Positions 16,893 to 25,625 of a DNA stretch of 34,982 nt are shown piece by piece (the first letter of the stretch is position 1; the number at the start of each line of letters is the position of its first letter). The notes under the pieces are model-generated. The model did not search any database. It had not been told where the DNA came from and saw nothing but the letters and a program-made list of their open reading frames with translations. The DNA comes from Salaquimonas sp. (GTDB lineage Bacteria > Pseudomonadota > Alphaproteobacteria > Rhizobiales > Rhizobiaceae). The DNA is taken from contig JANQQM010000077.1 in assembly GCA_028289365.1 (NCBI GenBank), positions 1-34,982 on the forward strand, in the 5' to 3' direction. The translations under genes and the position numbers were made by a program.

Positions 16893-17693
16893 TCAGTTGC
16901 CTTCGAGCGTGTGGCGGTAACACGCTTCCAGTATGGGCATTTGTTGTTCAGCGATTTTCCCTACTGACAACATGAGTGAGATATCTTTTTGTGCCATCGG
17001 ATGTGGGGTGGTCGACGTGGGTGGCATCGGGATGTTTTCTGAGACGAAGCTGCGTCCTGTGGATTGATTCAGTACCGATAGGAAATGGTCAAAGTCGACA
17101 CCTTGTGAACGAATAGTCTCCCGGATTTCCAGCAAGAGACCCATGGTCGCAATGACCATGGCATTGTTACCAAGCTTCACGACCTGTCCTGCACCTACTG
17201 AGCCGCAATGATAAATTGTTCCAAGGATTTCGAGTGCCGGTCGACAAGCCTCAATGTCTTTTGCTTCGCCACCTATCATTAACGAGAGAGTTCCGGCTGC
17301 TGAACCTTGTGGCATACCACTAAGCGGGCAGTCGAGTATCGAGACTTTCTTTGCCGCTGACTCTTTGGCTAGTTTACGGCAATATTCAGGTGAGACCGTA
17401 CTCATCAGCAGAACTTTCGAGCCCCACTTGAGGGTTGATAACGCCCCGTTCTCACCCTTGAGAATGGTGTCAATCTGCTCGTCGTCCCAAACCACCAGCA
17501 TCAGGATATCCGCCGCTGCGCCAACCTCAGCCGGGCTCGCTGCTTCCTTAATACCAAACGGCAGAAGCGCCTCCAGCGGTTCACGGTTCCGATTAACGCT
17601 GCTGGTTACCGAAAATCCTGCTTCCAGGAGTCGTTTCGCCATTGGCGCACCCATGGCACCCAGACCGATAAATCCAATTTTTGGTTTGGTCAT
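16893..17693 (-). CDS. Beta-hydroxyacid (3-hydroxyisobutyrate-type) dehydrogenase family protein
   Basis: This 266-residue NAD(P)-dependent oxidoreductase has the Rossmann motif GFIGLGAMGAPMAKRL (7-22), substrate-binding DCPLSGMPQGSAAGTLS (121-137) and the catalytic lysine K173 in GAGQVVKLGNNAM. The family includes 3-hydroxyisobutyrate, tartronate semialdehyde and glyoxylate reductases. It is somewhat shorter than the usual ~290 residues at the C-terminal end. It lies 10 bases downstream of the alpha/beta hydrolase gene and is probably co-transcribed with it. Substrate cannot be assigned. Confidence 0.88.
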   Translation of the reverse strand: MTKPKIGFIGLGAMGAPMAKRLLEAGFSVTSSVNRNREPLEALLPFGIKEAASPAEVGAAADILMLVVWDDEQIDTILKGENGALSTLKWGSKVLLMSTVSPEYCRKLAKESAAKKVSILDCPLSGMPQGSAAGTLSLMIGGEAKDIEACRPALEILGTIYHCGSVGAGQVVKLGNNAMVIATMGLLLEIRETIRSQGVDFDHFLSVLNQSTGRSFVSENIPMPPTSTTPHPMAQKDISLMLSVGKIAEQQMPILEACYRHTLEGN

Positions 17694-17703
17694 TGTTTTT
17701 CAC

Positions 17704-18597
17704 TCACAAATATTTGCCGAACCATTCCAGAATTTTTCCCGGATTTTTGCCGATCCAGTCATAGGCGACGATGCGGTTTTGGTTGGCGTTCTTCCTTTCG
17801 GGAATTTCGATCCAGACCATCTCCTTTTCAACGTTCAGATTGTCAAATACCCGATTGACGAACGTTTCGTTCAAGTATCCATCGTTGCGGTTTTGGATGA
17901 TCATAGTGGGCACGTTCACATCGTTCACGTGCGGGAACCAACTAGCCTGATCCAGGTCGAGTCCCGTGCGTTTTTTCATCACGCTACGAACGCGATTGCG
18001 GATAAATTTAGGTAGCCCCATGGCTTTGACAAACGTCGGATAGTCCATCGGCTGGATCGAAACCATGGCTTTAATTTGTGAGTATTTGCGCAACCCATCT
18101 TCGCGTCCGAAGGCTTCGATGGACGCGCCTTGCCCCATGCAAATACTGAATAGACCGATTGATGCGTCTTTGTAGACTGGGTGATGTGCAATGAAGTCCA
18201 CCGCTGCGATCACGTCTTTAGCCTCATGCGTGCCCCATGTGATCCAAGCTGGGTCATTTATATCGCTAGTGCCATGTCCTCTGAAATCGTACATGAGCAC
18301 TGTATAACCGGCATCATGCAGATATTTGGCCTGATTTAGGAAGTGGATGTCCTCGTCATAGCCCTTGATCCATTTCCTTCCTTCATTGGTGTATCCGGCG
18401 CGGCAGCATGCCGTTCCGAAATGGCTTTGAATGATGACTTTGTTGCTTGCACCTGGAATGAGCCACCCACGTAGCGTCACACCATCGCTTGCTTTGAACT
18501 CAACATCTTCAAAGTCGAGGCCGTAATTGGAGGGGCTATCAAACAGCGGGGCCTGCCCTGGTTTGAACAGCATGTTTGAGACCATTGTACCTAACAT
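17704..18597 (-). CDS. Alpha/beta-hydrolase fold protein with Cys at the nucleophile elbow
   Basis: This 297-residue protein has the alpha/beta hydrolase core: SHFGT (58-62, oxyanion region), YDFRGHGTSD (103-112) and the elbow IGLFSICMGQGAS (147-159). The usual G-x-S-x-G reads S151-I-C153-M-G155, so the nucleophile would be Cys, as in dienelactone hydrolases. The acid is probably D239 (IIQNRNDGY). No histidine occurs after residue 223, so the usual catalytic His is not visible. It may be an unusual hydrolase or a non-catalytic member. It lies 5 bases downstream of the SnoaL-like gene and 10 upstream of the dehydrogenase. Confidence 0.82.
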   Translation of the reverse strand: MLGTMVSNMLFKPGQAPLFDSPSNYGLDFEDVEFKASDGVTLRGWLIPGASNKVIIQSHFGTACCRAGYTNEGRKWIKGYDEDIHFLNQAKYLHDAGYTVLMYDFRGHGTSDINDPAWITWGTHEAKDVIAAVDFIAHHPVYKDASIGLFSICMGQGASIEAFGREDGLRKYSQIKAMVSIQPMDYPTFVKAMGLPKFIRNRVRSVMKKRTGLDLDQASWFPHVNDVNVPTMIIQNRNDGYLNETFVNRVFDNLNVEKEMVWIEIPERKNANQNRIVAYDWIGKNPGKILEWFGKYL

Positions 18598-18602
18598 TGA
18601 AC

Positions 18603-19127
18603 TTACTCCGGAATTGGGTCGGTAATCTTATTTTGTAGACTCACGAACCGGGCGATCCCCTCGCGTGAGGTGAATAGACACACACCATCTTTGAACTCAT
18701 AGGTGTCTCGGTATTCGGCTACGCCGGTGACGCCGAATTCATGGGCCATGTCTGCCCCAATTGGATGGATGTAGAATTCGACATAGCTTGTGCCTGCCGC
18801 CGTCGTGTCTGAGGTCGGCTTAACCCGATGATTCGTGATCAGATGCAGAAACCGGAACTGATCTCGTCCCTGCTTATAGCGAGCAGCGATTTGCTCAGGG
18901 CTACTGTGGGTTTCCATTTGCATCTGCATATTGCTGAGGGTCAGTGTTGCTCCTTCTGCAAACAGCGAAGCAAACTTTCTGGCGGTGATGTCGAGGTCTT
19001 CGTCGGGATGATCGAGATGCCAAGTGTAGTCATTACCGAGTTGCTGACAGGCGACGATCATATCGGTAGTGCCGGCCAAGGCTGGGGTGGCCATCAAGGC
19101 AAATAACGGCGCAAGCAATCGCTTCAT
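18603..19127 (-). CDS. Secreted SnoaL-like (NTF2-fold) protein
   Basis: This 174-residue protein starts at ATG 19127 with AAGGA 8 bases upstream. The start is chosen for its signal peptide (MKRLLAPLFALMATPALA, cleavage after about residue 18). The mature part resembles SnoaL-like NTF2 domains: FASLFAEGATLTL, IAARYKQGRDQFRFLHLITNH, EFYIHPIG, GVAEYRDTYEFKDGVCLF. Such proteins can be isomerases, cyclases or ligand-binding proteins. It is first in the minus-strand cluster and is divergent from TetR, with repeated operators between. Function unknown. Confidence 0.8.
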   Translation of the reverse strand: MKRLLAPLFALMATPALAGTTDMIVACQQLGNDYTWHLDHPDEDLDITARKFASLFAEGATLTLSNMQMQMETHSSPEQIAARYKQGRDQFRFLHLITNHRVKPTSDTTAAGTSYVEFYIHPIGADMAHEFGVTGVAEYRDTYEFKDGVCLFTSREGIARFVSLQNKITDPIPE

Positions 19128-19148
19128 GAGACATTTCCTTAAAAAAGA

Positions 19149-19216
19149 TGTCAAGTTGACATTTACTGTTTATCTGTCAACTATTGACAGTTAATAATGA
19201 ACTGTCAATATGTCAA
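19149..19216. promoter_or_regulatory. TGTCAA operator array between SnoaL-like gene and TetR gene
   Basis: Three related sites lie in the divergent gap: TGTCAAGTTGACA (19149-19161, palindrome), CTGTCAACTATTGACAG (19174-19190, 7-3-7 palindrome) and a direct repeat TGTCAATATGTCAA (19203-19216) that contains the TetR ATG. A TetR-family dimer bound here would shut off both its own gene and the SnoaL-hydrolase-dehydrogenase-SRPBCC cluster. The repeats are seen directly; the binding protein is inferred from position. Confidence 0.72.
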
Positions 19217-19779
19217 CAATGAAAAATCGAGACAAAAATATTCTGGACGCAGCGCTGCGGGTGTTTTCGCGCTATGGTGTCAAACGGAGCAGCATGAGTG
19301 ATGTCGCCGGGGAAGCTGGCATCTCAAGGCAAACACTCTACAAATCATTCAACAGCAAGGACGAAATCTTGCGGGCTCATATTCTCGCATTTGCGGATGA
19401 TGCGGTCGAAAAGATGGAGGCGGGCTTAGCCAAGGTTGAAGGCTTGGGCCCACAACTTGATTTGATCTTCGAAAATATGACCGTTGCCGGTTTTGAGATG
19501 GTTCGAACCACTCCGAACGCTCAGGATTTTGAAGAAGGGTTTGAAAAGGGCTCGCGAGAGGCCCTGGAAGCCAACGCAAAGCGGTTTCAAGCGGTGATTG
19601 CATCGGTGCTTCTACCCTATGCTTCTGAGCTTACAAAGGCCGGATTGTCACCTGAAATACTAGCGGAATACACTCAGCGTTCCGCGCGAGCAGCCAAAGG
19701 TTATGCAAAAGATCGAAAACACCTAATGCAGCAACTCAACACCCTCAAGCAGCTGTGCTTGGAAGCCACAAAATCCTAA
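19210..19779 (+). CDS. TetR-family transcriptional repressor
   Basis: This 189-residue regulator has its HTH at residues 28-46 (SMSDVAGEAGISRQTLYKSF), the canonical TetR pattern, followed by a helical ligand-binding domain without strong family relatives that I recognise. ATG 19210 lies within the third operator repeat and no Shine-Dalgarno is visible; ATG 19219 is an alternative. It is divergent from the four-gene minus-strand cluster, which it probably represses. Confidence 0.88.
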   Translation: MSTMKNRDKNILDAALRVFSRYGVKRSSMSDVAGEAGISRQTLYKSFNSKDEILRAHILAFADDAVEKMEAGLAKVEGLGPQLDLIFENMTVAGFEMVRTTPNAQDFEEGFEKGSREALEANAKRFQAVIASVLLPYASELTKAGLSPEILAEYTQRSARAAKGYAKDRKHLMQQLNTLKQLCLEATKS

Positions 19780-19883
19780 GGGAATAACCTGCCAACAAGC
19801 TTGAAAGTTAGAAAGCAGACGTTCGCAGCACAGCGTCGAGTGTCCGACAGGGGTTCATGTTACTCTTTGCGAAGTTTCGGTTG

Positions 19884-19957
19884 ATGTCCGGTCCTGGCAC
19901 AAAGCGGACATTGCTGATCTGCGGCCTGTATGTCCATTTTTGGCCCAAAGCGGACAT
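19884..19957. repeat. Dispersed TGTCC...TGGC intergenic repeat, paired copies
   Basis: Two units in the same orientation begin ATGTCC (19884 and 19930), run through TGGCnCAAAG and end in CGGACAT (19905-19911 and 19951-19957), so each unit forms a short inverted repeat ATGTCC...GGACAT. Related units occur at 27373-27392 and 33060-33079. They look like a REP-type intergenic repeat. The rest of the 304-base gap (19780-20083) holds no gene; small open frames there are by-products of the repeat. Confidence 0.6.
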
Positions 19958-20083
19958 TTTGGTTTGTGTTGGTGCGCTACATTTCGATTGGTGTTTTTCC
20001 AATCCATTGGTCTCATGGTGTTGGCGGCTTGCCAAACCCGTGACCGGATGTAAGGTCTCCAGATAGGGGGAGAATGGTTTGTC

Positions 20084-21007
20084 ATGTTCAACCGGATAAG
20101 CGCCAGGCAGCTTCGGGCATACCGAGCCCTCGTTCAGACCGGGAGCGTTACGCGGGCTGCCGAAACACTCAACCTTTCGCAGCCAACAATAAGCCGGCAA
20201 ATTTCAATGCTTGAGGAATCACTTGGTTTCAGGCTTTTCGAAAGGCTCGGAAACAATCGCCTAGTTCCGTCCGAACTGGGCGAACGGTTCTATCGCGAGG
20301 TCGAAGGCACATTGCAGGGGCTCGAAGAGCTCAACTGGATTGCGCGTGGTATTTCAACGAGTCAGCGCGAGAGGATACGGGTAACCGCAACGCCGCCCGT
20401 TCTGAATTCCGATTTTTTCATCGCTGCTGTCAATCAATTCACGCGGGATCATCCTGATGTGGAGCTACGAATTCAGTGGGACCTGAGGACGCAGATCGAG
20501 GCGGCCGTTGTCGGACGGCGCTCTGATATTGGAGTAAGCGCCGGCCCTTCTGAACATCCTGCACTGGTCGACACTGAGCTTCTACTTATCAATGCTGCAT
20601 TGGCCGTGCCGGTTTCGCATCCGCTGGCGAATAAGAAAGACGCAACGGTCGACGATGTCCCACCGCGCGAACTGTTGCTGGACCAAGGGCGGCCAATCCT
20701 TCCGCACATGGTGCATGCCGGTACAGGCTGGCCCGCTTCGGAGCCTGGACCTCTGGATGTCCAAATGTCTTTGACAGCAATGCGATTGGTTTCGACCGGG
20801 AATCGCGTAGTCATTTGTGAACCCTTGAGTTGCGATTGGTTCGCAGGGACAGTCGCATTTGTGCCCTATCGTCCCGCAATAGATATCTACTACGGATGCT
20901 TTCAATTGCGGGATCGTTCCGCCTCGGATGCACAACGCGCTTTCGTTAAGCAGTTGGTCACGAGTGCGAATGAATGGCAGACAAAACATGCCCAGTTCCG
21001 AGTATAG
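20084..21007 (+). CDS. LysR-family transcriptional regulator
   Basis: This 307-residue LysR protein has its HTH near residues 20-42 (GSVTRAAETLNLSQPTISRQ) and wing FERLGNNRLVPSELG, followed by an effector-binding domain starting at about residue 96 (RIRVTATPPVLNSDFF). The start has GGGGGAG 11 bases upstream. It lies 143 bases upstream of tctC on the same strand and is the likely regulator of the TTT transporter-sulfatase operon. The second half (VLNSDFFIAAVNQFTRDHPD) resembles regulators that sense small carboxylates; the ligand is unknown. Confidence 0.9.
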   Translation: MFNRISARQLRAYRALVQTGSVTRAAETLNLSQPTISRQISMLEESLGFRLFERLGNNRLVPSELGERFYREVEGTLQGLEELNWIARGISTSQRERIRVTATPPVLNSDFFIAAVNQFTRDHPDVELRIQWDLRTQIEAAVVGRRSDIGVSAGPSEHPALVDTELLLINAALAVPVSHPLANKKDATVDDVPPRELLLDQGRPILPHMVHAGTGWPASEPGPLDVQMSLTAMRLVSTGNRVVICEPLSCDWFAGTVAFVPYRPAIDIYYGCFQLRDRSASDAQRAFVKQLVTSANEWQTKHAQFRV

Positions 21008-21150
21008 CGATATATTCGTTTTTCGAATACCAAAGCTTAAAATAATCAATACAAAAATAGCAAAACATCACTTAGACTCCTGGATTATCAAAGATGACGT
21101 GCTGACTTTGGGAGAAGCAGCGCTGGATAATTATCGAGGGAGGATACGAG

Positions 21151-22116
21151 ATGATTGCCAAACTGAAATCTATGGCCTTAGGCGCTGGCTTGGCGATTGT
21201 CGCCACGATCGCGTTGGCCGATGACTATCCAAGCAAACCGATCAATGTGATCATCCCATTCCCTGCGGGAAGCAATCTGGACATAATCACACGTATCCCG
21301 AACGAAGCACTATCGAAGGAACTCGGTGTTCCGGTGAACTCAATCAACGTCCCGGGCGGCGGCACTGTTCCGGCAGTTATGAAATTCCTGGACGAGGACG
21401 CCGATGGATACACGTTGCTGCGATGGGTTGCGCCGACATTGGTTACGAATCCGATTATGAGGGATATTCCCTATGATCCGCGTGAGTCTATTGTTCCGAT
21501 ATTCCATGATGCGACAAATTCAAATGTGCTTTACGTAAAAGGTGACTCGAAATACGAGACTTTCGAGCAGTTCATGGAGGCGGCAAAGACCGAGGAACTC
21601 TTGATCGGCATAAATGCCATCGGCGCTCCGCCGCATATGTCGGTCGCACAATTGAACACGCTCTTTGATGTGAACCTGCAGGTGTTGGCACAGAAATCGA
21701 TCCCAAACTCCATGGCCGGTTTGATCGGCGGGCAGACTGCCGGAGCGATCGGTCAACTCAAGCAGCAGGCGGCCTATGGAGACGAGATTCGTGCGCTTGC
21801 AATCCTTGACCGGCGATTACCGCATTTTGAGCGGTACCTTCCAGGCGTGAAAACGGCAGAGGAAATCACCGGCAAGCCGTCTGATAGCTGGATAAATGGC
21901 GGCTATGCGGTGAAGGCCGGCACACCACCTGAGATCATGGCGAAGCTGATCGCCGCAGCCGAAAAGATCATGAACAACGATGCCTACCGTGCCTCGGTCG
22001 AAAAATACACCATTCCGACATGGGTAGGTGGCGTCGATGAGACGAAGGCATTGGTTGAAGAGGGCTGGGCGCTCTATGAACCGATCATCACTGAACTTGG
22101 TTTGGCCAAACAGTGA
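21151..22116 (+). CDS. tctC: Tripartite tricarboxylate transporter (Bug/TctC) binding protein
   Basis: This is a periplasmic receptor of 321 residues behind GAGGGAGGA. The signal peptide ends about residue 23 (ATIALA|DDYPSKP). The Bug-family hallmark YPSKPINVIIPFPAG follows directly, with NVPGGGTVPAVMKFL as the next ligand-loop signature. These proteins bind small carboxylates for the TctAB permease. It is the first gene of a five-gene run ending with two sulfatases, so its ligand may be a sulfated organic acid. A strong hairpin with T-run just downstream would make its transcript more abundant than the permease's. Confidence 0.92.
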   Translation: MIAKLKSMALGAGLAIVATIALADDYPSKPINVIIPFPAGSNLDIITRIPNEALSKELGVPVNSINVPGGGTVPAVMKFLDEDADGYTLLRWVAPTLVTNPIMRDIPYDPRESIVPIFHDATNSNVLYVKGDSKYETFEQFMEAAKTEELLIGINAIGAPPHMSVAQLNTLFDVNLQVLAQKSIPNSMAGLIGGQTAGAIGQLKQQAAYGDEIRALAILDRRLPHFERYLPGVKTAEEITGKPSDSWINGGYAVKAGTPPEIMAKLIAAAEKIMNNDAYRASVEKYTIPTWVGGVDETKALVEEGWALYEPIITELGLAKQ

Positions 22117-22125
22117 TGCCTCCAA

Positions 22126-22166
22126 GCGGGATGCGTTTCCTTGACATGACGCATCCCGCATTTTTT
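22126..22166 (+). terminator. Rho-independent-type terminator / attenuator between tctC and tctB
   Basis: GCGGGATGCGT (22126-22136) and ACGCATCCCGC (22149-22159) form a perfect 11-bp stem with a 12-base loop, followed by A and six T residues. It lies between genes of one transport operon, so partial read-through probably sets a high binding-protein to permease ratio. Confidence 0.88.
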
Positions 22167-22191
22167 CTCAACCATCATTTGGCGAACTAAA

Positions 22192-22632
22192 ATGACGATA
22201 CGCATTGCCAATATATGTTTTGCTGTTCTGCTGTTTGCGACCGCCGCAGTCATGATCTGGATCGCCGCCGGGTTCGACACAGCGGCAAGTGTCGGATCAA
22301 CGATGCTCGATTCCAATGTCTTCCCAATTGCATTGATGGCAATCGTTTTGGTCGGGTGCTTCGCTTTAATCCTCCGGGGCATCGCTTCATCGGAGAATAC
22401 CGCACTCTTCGACAACGCTGCGTCCGCGCTCCGGGTAATTGGATTTGCAATGCTGCTCGTCGTTTCGGTCTATGCTTGGCAGTCCGCAGGTTTTTTCATT
22501 ATGTCGGCTGCGTTTGGCTTGGTTTGCGCTGCGCTTCTGACGGTGCGGACCTGGTGGATCTACATCGTCGCCGTTCTCTTTGGTCCCCTGGCCGGGCTGG
22601 TCTTCGCGGCTGGTCTCGGCGTGCAGCTGTAG
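22192..22632 (+). CDS. tctB: Tripartite tricarboxylate transporter small permease subunit (TctB)
   Basis: This is a 146-residue hydrophobic protein with four predicted helices (ICFAVLLFATAAVMIW; NVFPIALMAIVLVGCFALI; VIGFAMLLVVSVYAW; IYIVAVLFGPLAGLVFA). Sequence is poorly conserved in the TctB family, and identity comes mainly from size, topology and its place between tctC and tctA. It ends 9 bases before tctA. Confidence 0.85.
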   Translation: MTIRIANICFAVLLFATAAVMIWIAAGFDTAASVGSTMLDSNVFPIALMAIVLVGCFALILRGIASSENTALFDNAASALRVIGFAMLLVVSVYAWQSAGFFIMSAAFGLVCAALLTVRTWWIYIVAVLFGPLAGLVFAAGLGVQL

Positions 22633-22641
22633 GGACACGTT

Positions 22642-24132
22642 ATGCTGGGCGACCTTCTCACAGGCATTGGACATCTAATCGATCCGATAAGCATTTTGTT
22701 GCTTATTGCGGGCATCGTTCTGGGGCTGGTGATCGGCATACTACCGGGCCTGGGGCCCCCGATCGCTATCGCCATCGCGCTGCCCTTCACGTTCTACATG
22801 GATATCGTGCCGTCATTGATTCTTTTGCTGGCAATCTATTCTGCAGCAACCTATGGCGGATCGATTTCGGCGATAGCACTGGGCATACCCGGTACCGGAT
22901 CGGCCATGGCGACAGTTTTGGACGGGAACAAGATGTTCAAGGCGGGCCGCGGTGGTGAAGCGCTTGGACTGTCGCTCACATCCTCGATGATCGGCGGACT
23001 TTTCAGTGCCGTGGCTTTAGCGATACTGGCGCCACTGCTCGCGAGTATTGCGGTGCAGTTCGGCCCGCGCGAGTATCTGGCGATATCCATATTCGGGCTG
23101 CTTGTGGTGGTTCGGGTGGCTGGCGACGACCTGGTGAAAGGGATAATTGCAGCTGCCATCGGGCTGTTCCTGACGACCTGGGGTATCGATCCGGTAAACG
23201 GCACAACGCGGTACCTGTTCGGCAGCTACAAGCTTTATGAGGGCATGCCCTTTGTGCCATTTCTATTGGGGGTCTTCGCCGTCTCCGAGATGTTCATTCA
23301 GGCCGAGCACAATCTCCGCGCCACGAAGTTCGACACCGAAAGTCTGCGTGCTCGATTGCCATCCTTTCCGGTTCTAAACCGGTTGAAGGGGCTCATTTTG
23401 CGTTCGTCCATTATTGGGACTGTTATTGGTGTGATCCCTGGAGAGGGCGCTGCGGTTGGTGCGTTCTTCAGCTATTCCGAGGCCAAGCGTCGATCAAAGA
23501 CGCCTGAGAAGTTCGGCACAGGTATCCCCGAAGGAATTGTTGCCCCGGAAACCGCCAACAACGCCACTATAGGCGGGGCACTGGTACCGACCCTGACGCT
23601 CGGGGTGCCAGGCAGCCCGGCGGCTGCGGTGTTGCTGGGTGCATTCCTGATTCAAGGATTGGTGCCCGGACCGAAGCTTTTCTCCGATCGCCCGGATCTG
23701 ATGTACGCGATCTTTGTGAGCCTGTTTGTGATCAACATTCTGATGATCTTTATCGGACTCGTCACCATTCGTTTCGCGGCGATGATTGTGGCGATCCCGG
23801 CGCAGATCGTAATCCCGTCAGTGTTGATTCTCTGTTTTCTTGGCACTTACAGCGTGACTGGTGACCTTTTCGGCATCCAGGTGATGATCATGGCGGGGAT
23901 ATTCGGTTACGTATTCCGTAAGCTGGGGTTCCCGGTCGCGCCGCTCGCGATCGGCTTCGTGCTGGGTGAGATTCTTGAAACAGCCCTGCGCCAGTCCTTT
24001 GTCGTCTCTCGCGGCAGCGTCATCGATGTTTTCAACTCGCCGATCGCGCTGACGATATATGGCATCCTGATCGCTTCCATCATTTGGGAACCTGTCACAA
24101 AGCTTCTTTTCAAAGGAAAGGTCAAGAAATGA
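22642..24132 (+). CDS. tctA: Tripartite tricarboxylate transporter large permease subunit (TctA)
   Basis: This is a 496-residue multi-helix inner-membrane protein with the TctA signatures GILPGLGPPIAIAIALPFTF near the N-terminus, YGGSISAIALGIPGTGSAM, and PETANNATIGGALVPTLTLG followed by VPGSPAAAVLLGA in the second half. It is the transport channel of the TctABC system. The stop overlaps the first sulfatase start by 4 bases, so transport and sulfatase are translationally linked. Confidence 0.95.
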   Translation: MLGDLLTGIGHLIDPISILLLIAGIVLGLVIGILPGLGPPIAIAIALPFTFYMDIVPSLILLLAIYSAATYGGSISAIALGIPGTGSAMATVLDGNKMFKAGRGGEALGLSLTSSMIGGLFSAVALAILAPLLASIAVQFGPREYLAISIFGLLVVVRVAGDDLVKGIIAAAIGLFLTTWGIDPVNGTTRYLFGSYKLYEGMPFVPFLLGVFAVSEMFIQAEHNLRATKFDTESLRARLPSFPVLNRLKGLILRSSIIGTVIGVIPGEGAAVGAFFSYSEAKRRSKTPEKFGTGIPEGIVAPETANNATIGGALVPTLTLGVPGSPAAAVLLGAFLIQGLVPGPKLFSDRPDLMYAIFVSLFVINILMIFIGLVTIRFAAMIVAIPAQIVIPSVLILCFLGTYSVTGDLFGIQVMIMAGIFGYVFRKLGFPVAPLAIGFVLGEILETALRQSFVVSRGSVIDVFNSPIALTIYGILIASIIWEPVTKLLFKGKVKK

Positions 24133-25625
24133 GCGACCGGCCAAACGTCCTGTGCATATATGTGGATCAGATGCGGGCGGATGCTATGTCCTGCGCCGAC
24201 AACCCTGATGTAAAAACACCATATCTTGACCGGATTGCAGGCGAAGGACTGCACTTCACGAACGCGTTTGTGTCGACGCCGCTCTGTTCACCGTTCCGCG
24301 GTTCGCTGCTGACCGGCAAATATTCACACAGTCACGGAGTGTTTGGGAACAACCTGCAGATCAACCTGGATCAGGAATTTCTGGCACAAGCGTATAAGGA
24401 CGCCGGTTATCGGACGGGCTATTTTGGCAAATGGCACCTCGGGGGTAGTCACAAACCGGGCTTCGTGCCACCTGGCAAAGCACGCTGTGGATTTGACCAC
24501 TTTGTCGGTTTCAATCGCGGCCACCGTTACCTCAAGGGCATCTATTACAAGGACACACCCCAGCCTTATCATTGCCCGAGGTTCGAACCGGACTTCCAGA
24601 CAGATCAGTTGATCGACTTCCTGGGTGACTGTCACGCAGAGAAAAGTCCCTTTTTTGTCATGCACTGCATTGGAACACCGCATTTCCCAAATGACATGCC
24701 CGACTATTGGCGCAGTATGTACAACCCAGCACAGATTAATTTACCCCCTGGCGTACCGAACTCCGACCTGCAGGCCAAGGTTCAACGCTGGAAGTTAGAA
24801 ATGGACCAGAATGGTGACGAGAACGGCCTGAACTGGAGCAAGGTGGGTGATTGTACCAAGGGTATTTGGGAGACCGAGACCGAAGAAGAAATTCGCGGCT
24901 TCATCGCCGAGTATTACGCCTTGGTGTCTAATATAGATCACAATGTTGGTCGGATATTGCATTGGCTCGATCATGCCCAATTGGCCGACGACACCATTGT
25001 GATATTTCTGAGCGACCATGGCGATATGCACGGACAGAAGGGCCATTTCTGCGGCATAAAACGCTCGCCTTATCGTGAATCCATGCAGGTGCCGTTCCTT
25101 GTGCGTTATCCACGGCGATTTACTAAGGCTCGCAAGATCGATGCACTATACGATGTGTCGATCGATACGATGCCGACGCTTCTTTCAATGTGTGGTCTGC
25201 CAATTCCTGAGGAGGTGCAGGGCATAGACCAGCTGGCGGTCTTTGATGGACAGAAAGCTTCGATGCGTGATGCGGTTTTCTACGAACTGTTGTCGCAGAC
25301 CGGCGGAGGAGAACCGGCCGACTATGTTCGAGTTCCAGAGCGCGGGATACGCACAAAGGACTGGATGTATTGCCGCAAGCCGGAGCGGAGGAAGTATCTT
25401 TTCAATTTGAGTACCGATCCGGGAGAGATTAACAATCTCGCCGATGACGCTGCTTATGAGGAGGTAATGAGCACCTTTGACGACCGTATCAAGGCACACA
25501 TGGTGGCAACCGGCGATGATTGGGGACTGCAGGTCCGGTTCCCCTATCCCGATATGCAGAATGTCGGTGACATAACCGAGTATCTCGACAACGTTGTGTT
25601 GCCAAACGCAATCGTCGAACCATGA
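24129..25625 (+). CDS. Type I sulfatase (formylglycine-dependent)
   Basis: This is a 498-residue sulfatase from ATG 24129 in the overlap with tctA, with GGAAAGG upstream; an in-frame ATG at 24084 lies inside tctA and is unlikely. Metal ligands are in IYVDQMRADAM, and the formylglycine motif is STPLCSPFRGSLLTGKYSH with C53 (C-x-P-x-R). FGKWHL and VIFLSDHGDMHG complete the active site. There is no signal peptide, so it should act on imported substrate in the cytoplasm. It overlaps a paralogous sulfatase downstream. FGFNRGH-type sequence (FVGFNRGHRYLKG) is shared by both copies. Confidence 0.92.
   Translation: MSDRPNVLCIYVDQMRADAMSCADNPDVKTPYLDRIAGEGLHFTNAFVSTPLCSPFRGSLLTGKYSHSHGVFGNNLQINLDQEFLAQAYKDAGYRTGYFGKWHLGGSHKPGFVPPGKARCGFDHFVGFNRGHRYLKGIYYKDTPQPYHCPRFEPDFQTDQLIDFLGDCHAEKSPFFVMHCIGTPHFPNDMPDYWRSMYNPAQINLPPGVPNSDLQAKVQRWKLEMDQNGDENGLNWSKVGDCTKGIWETETEEEIRGFIAEYYALVSNIDHNVGRILHWLDHAQLADDTIVIFLSDHGDMHGQKGHFCGIKRSPYRESMQVPFLVRYPRRFTKARKIDALYDVSIDTMPTLLSMCGLPIPEEVQGIDQLAVFDGQKASMRDAVFYELLSQTGGGEPADYVRVPERGIRTKDWMYCRKPERRKYLFNLSTDPGEINNLADDAAYEEVMSTFDDRIKAHMVATGDDWGLQVRFPYPDMQNVGDITEYLDNVVLPNAIVEP

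Noticed and set aside
19808-20200. Open frames in the gap before the second LysR gene, some reading like MSALGQKWTYRP
   Set aside because: They are translations of the dispersed TGTCC/GGACA repeat, a common source of spurious hypothetical proteins.
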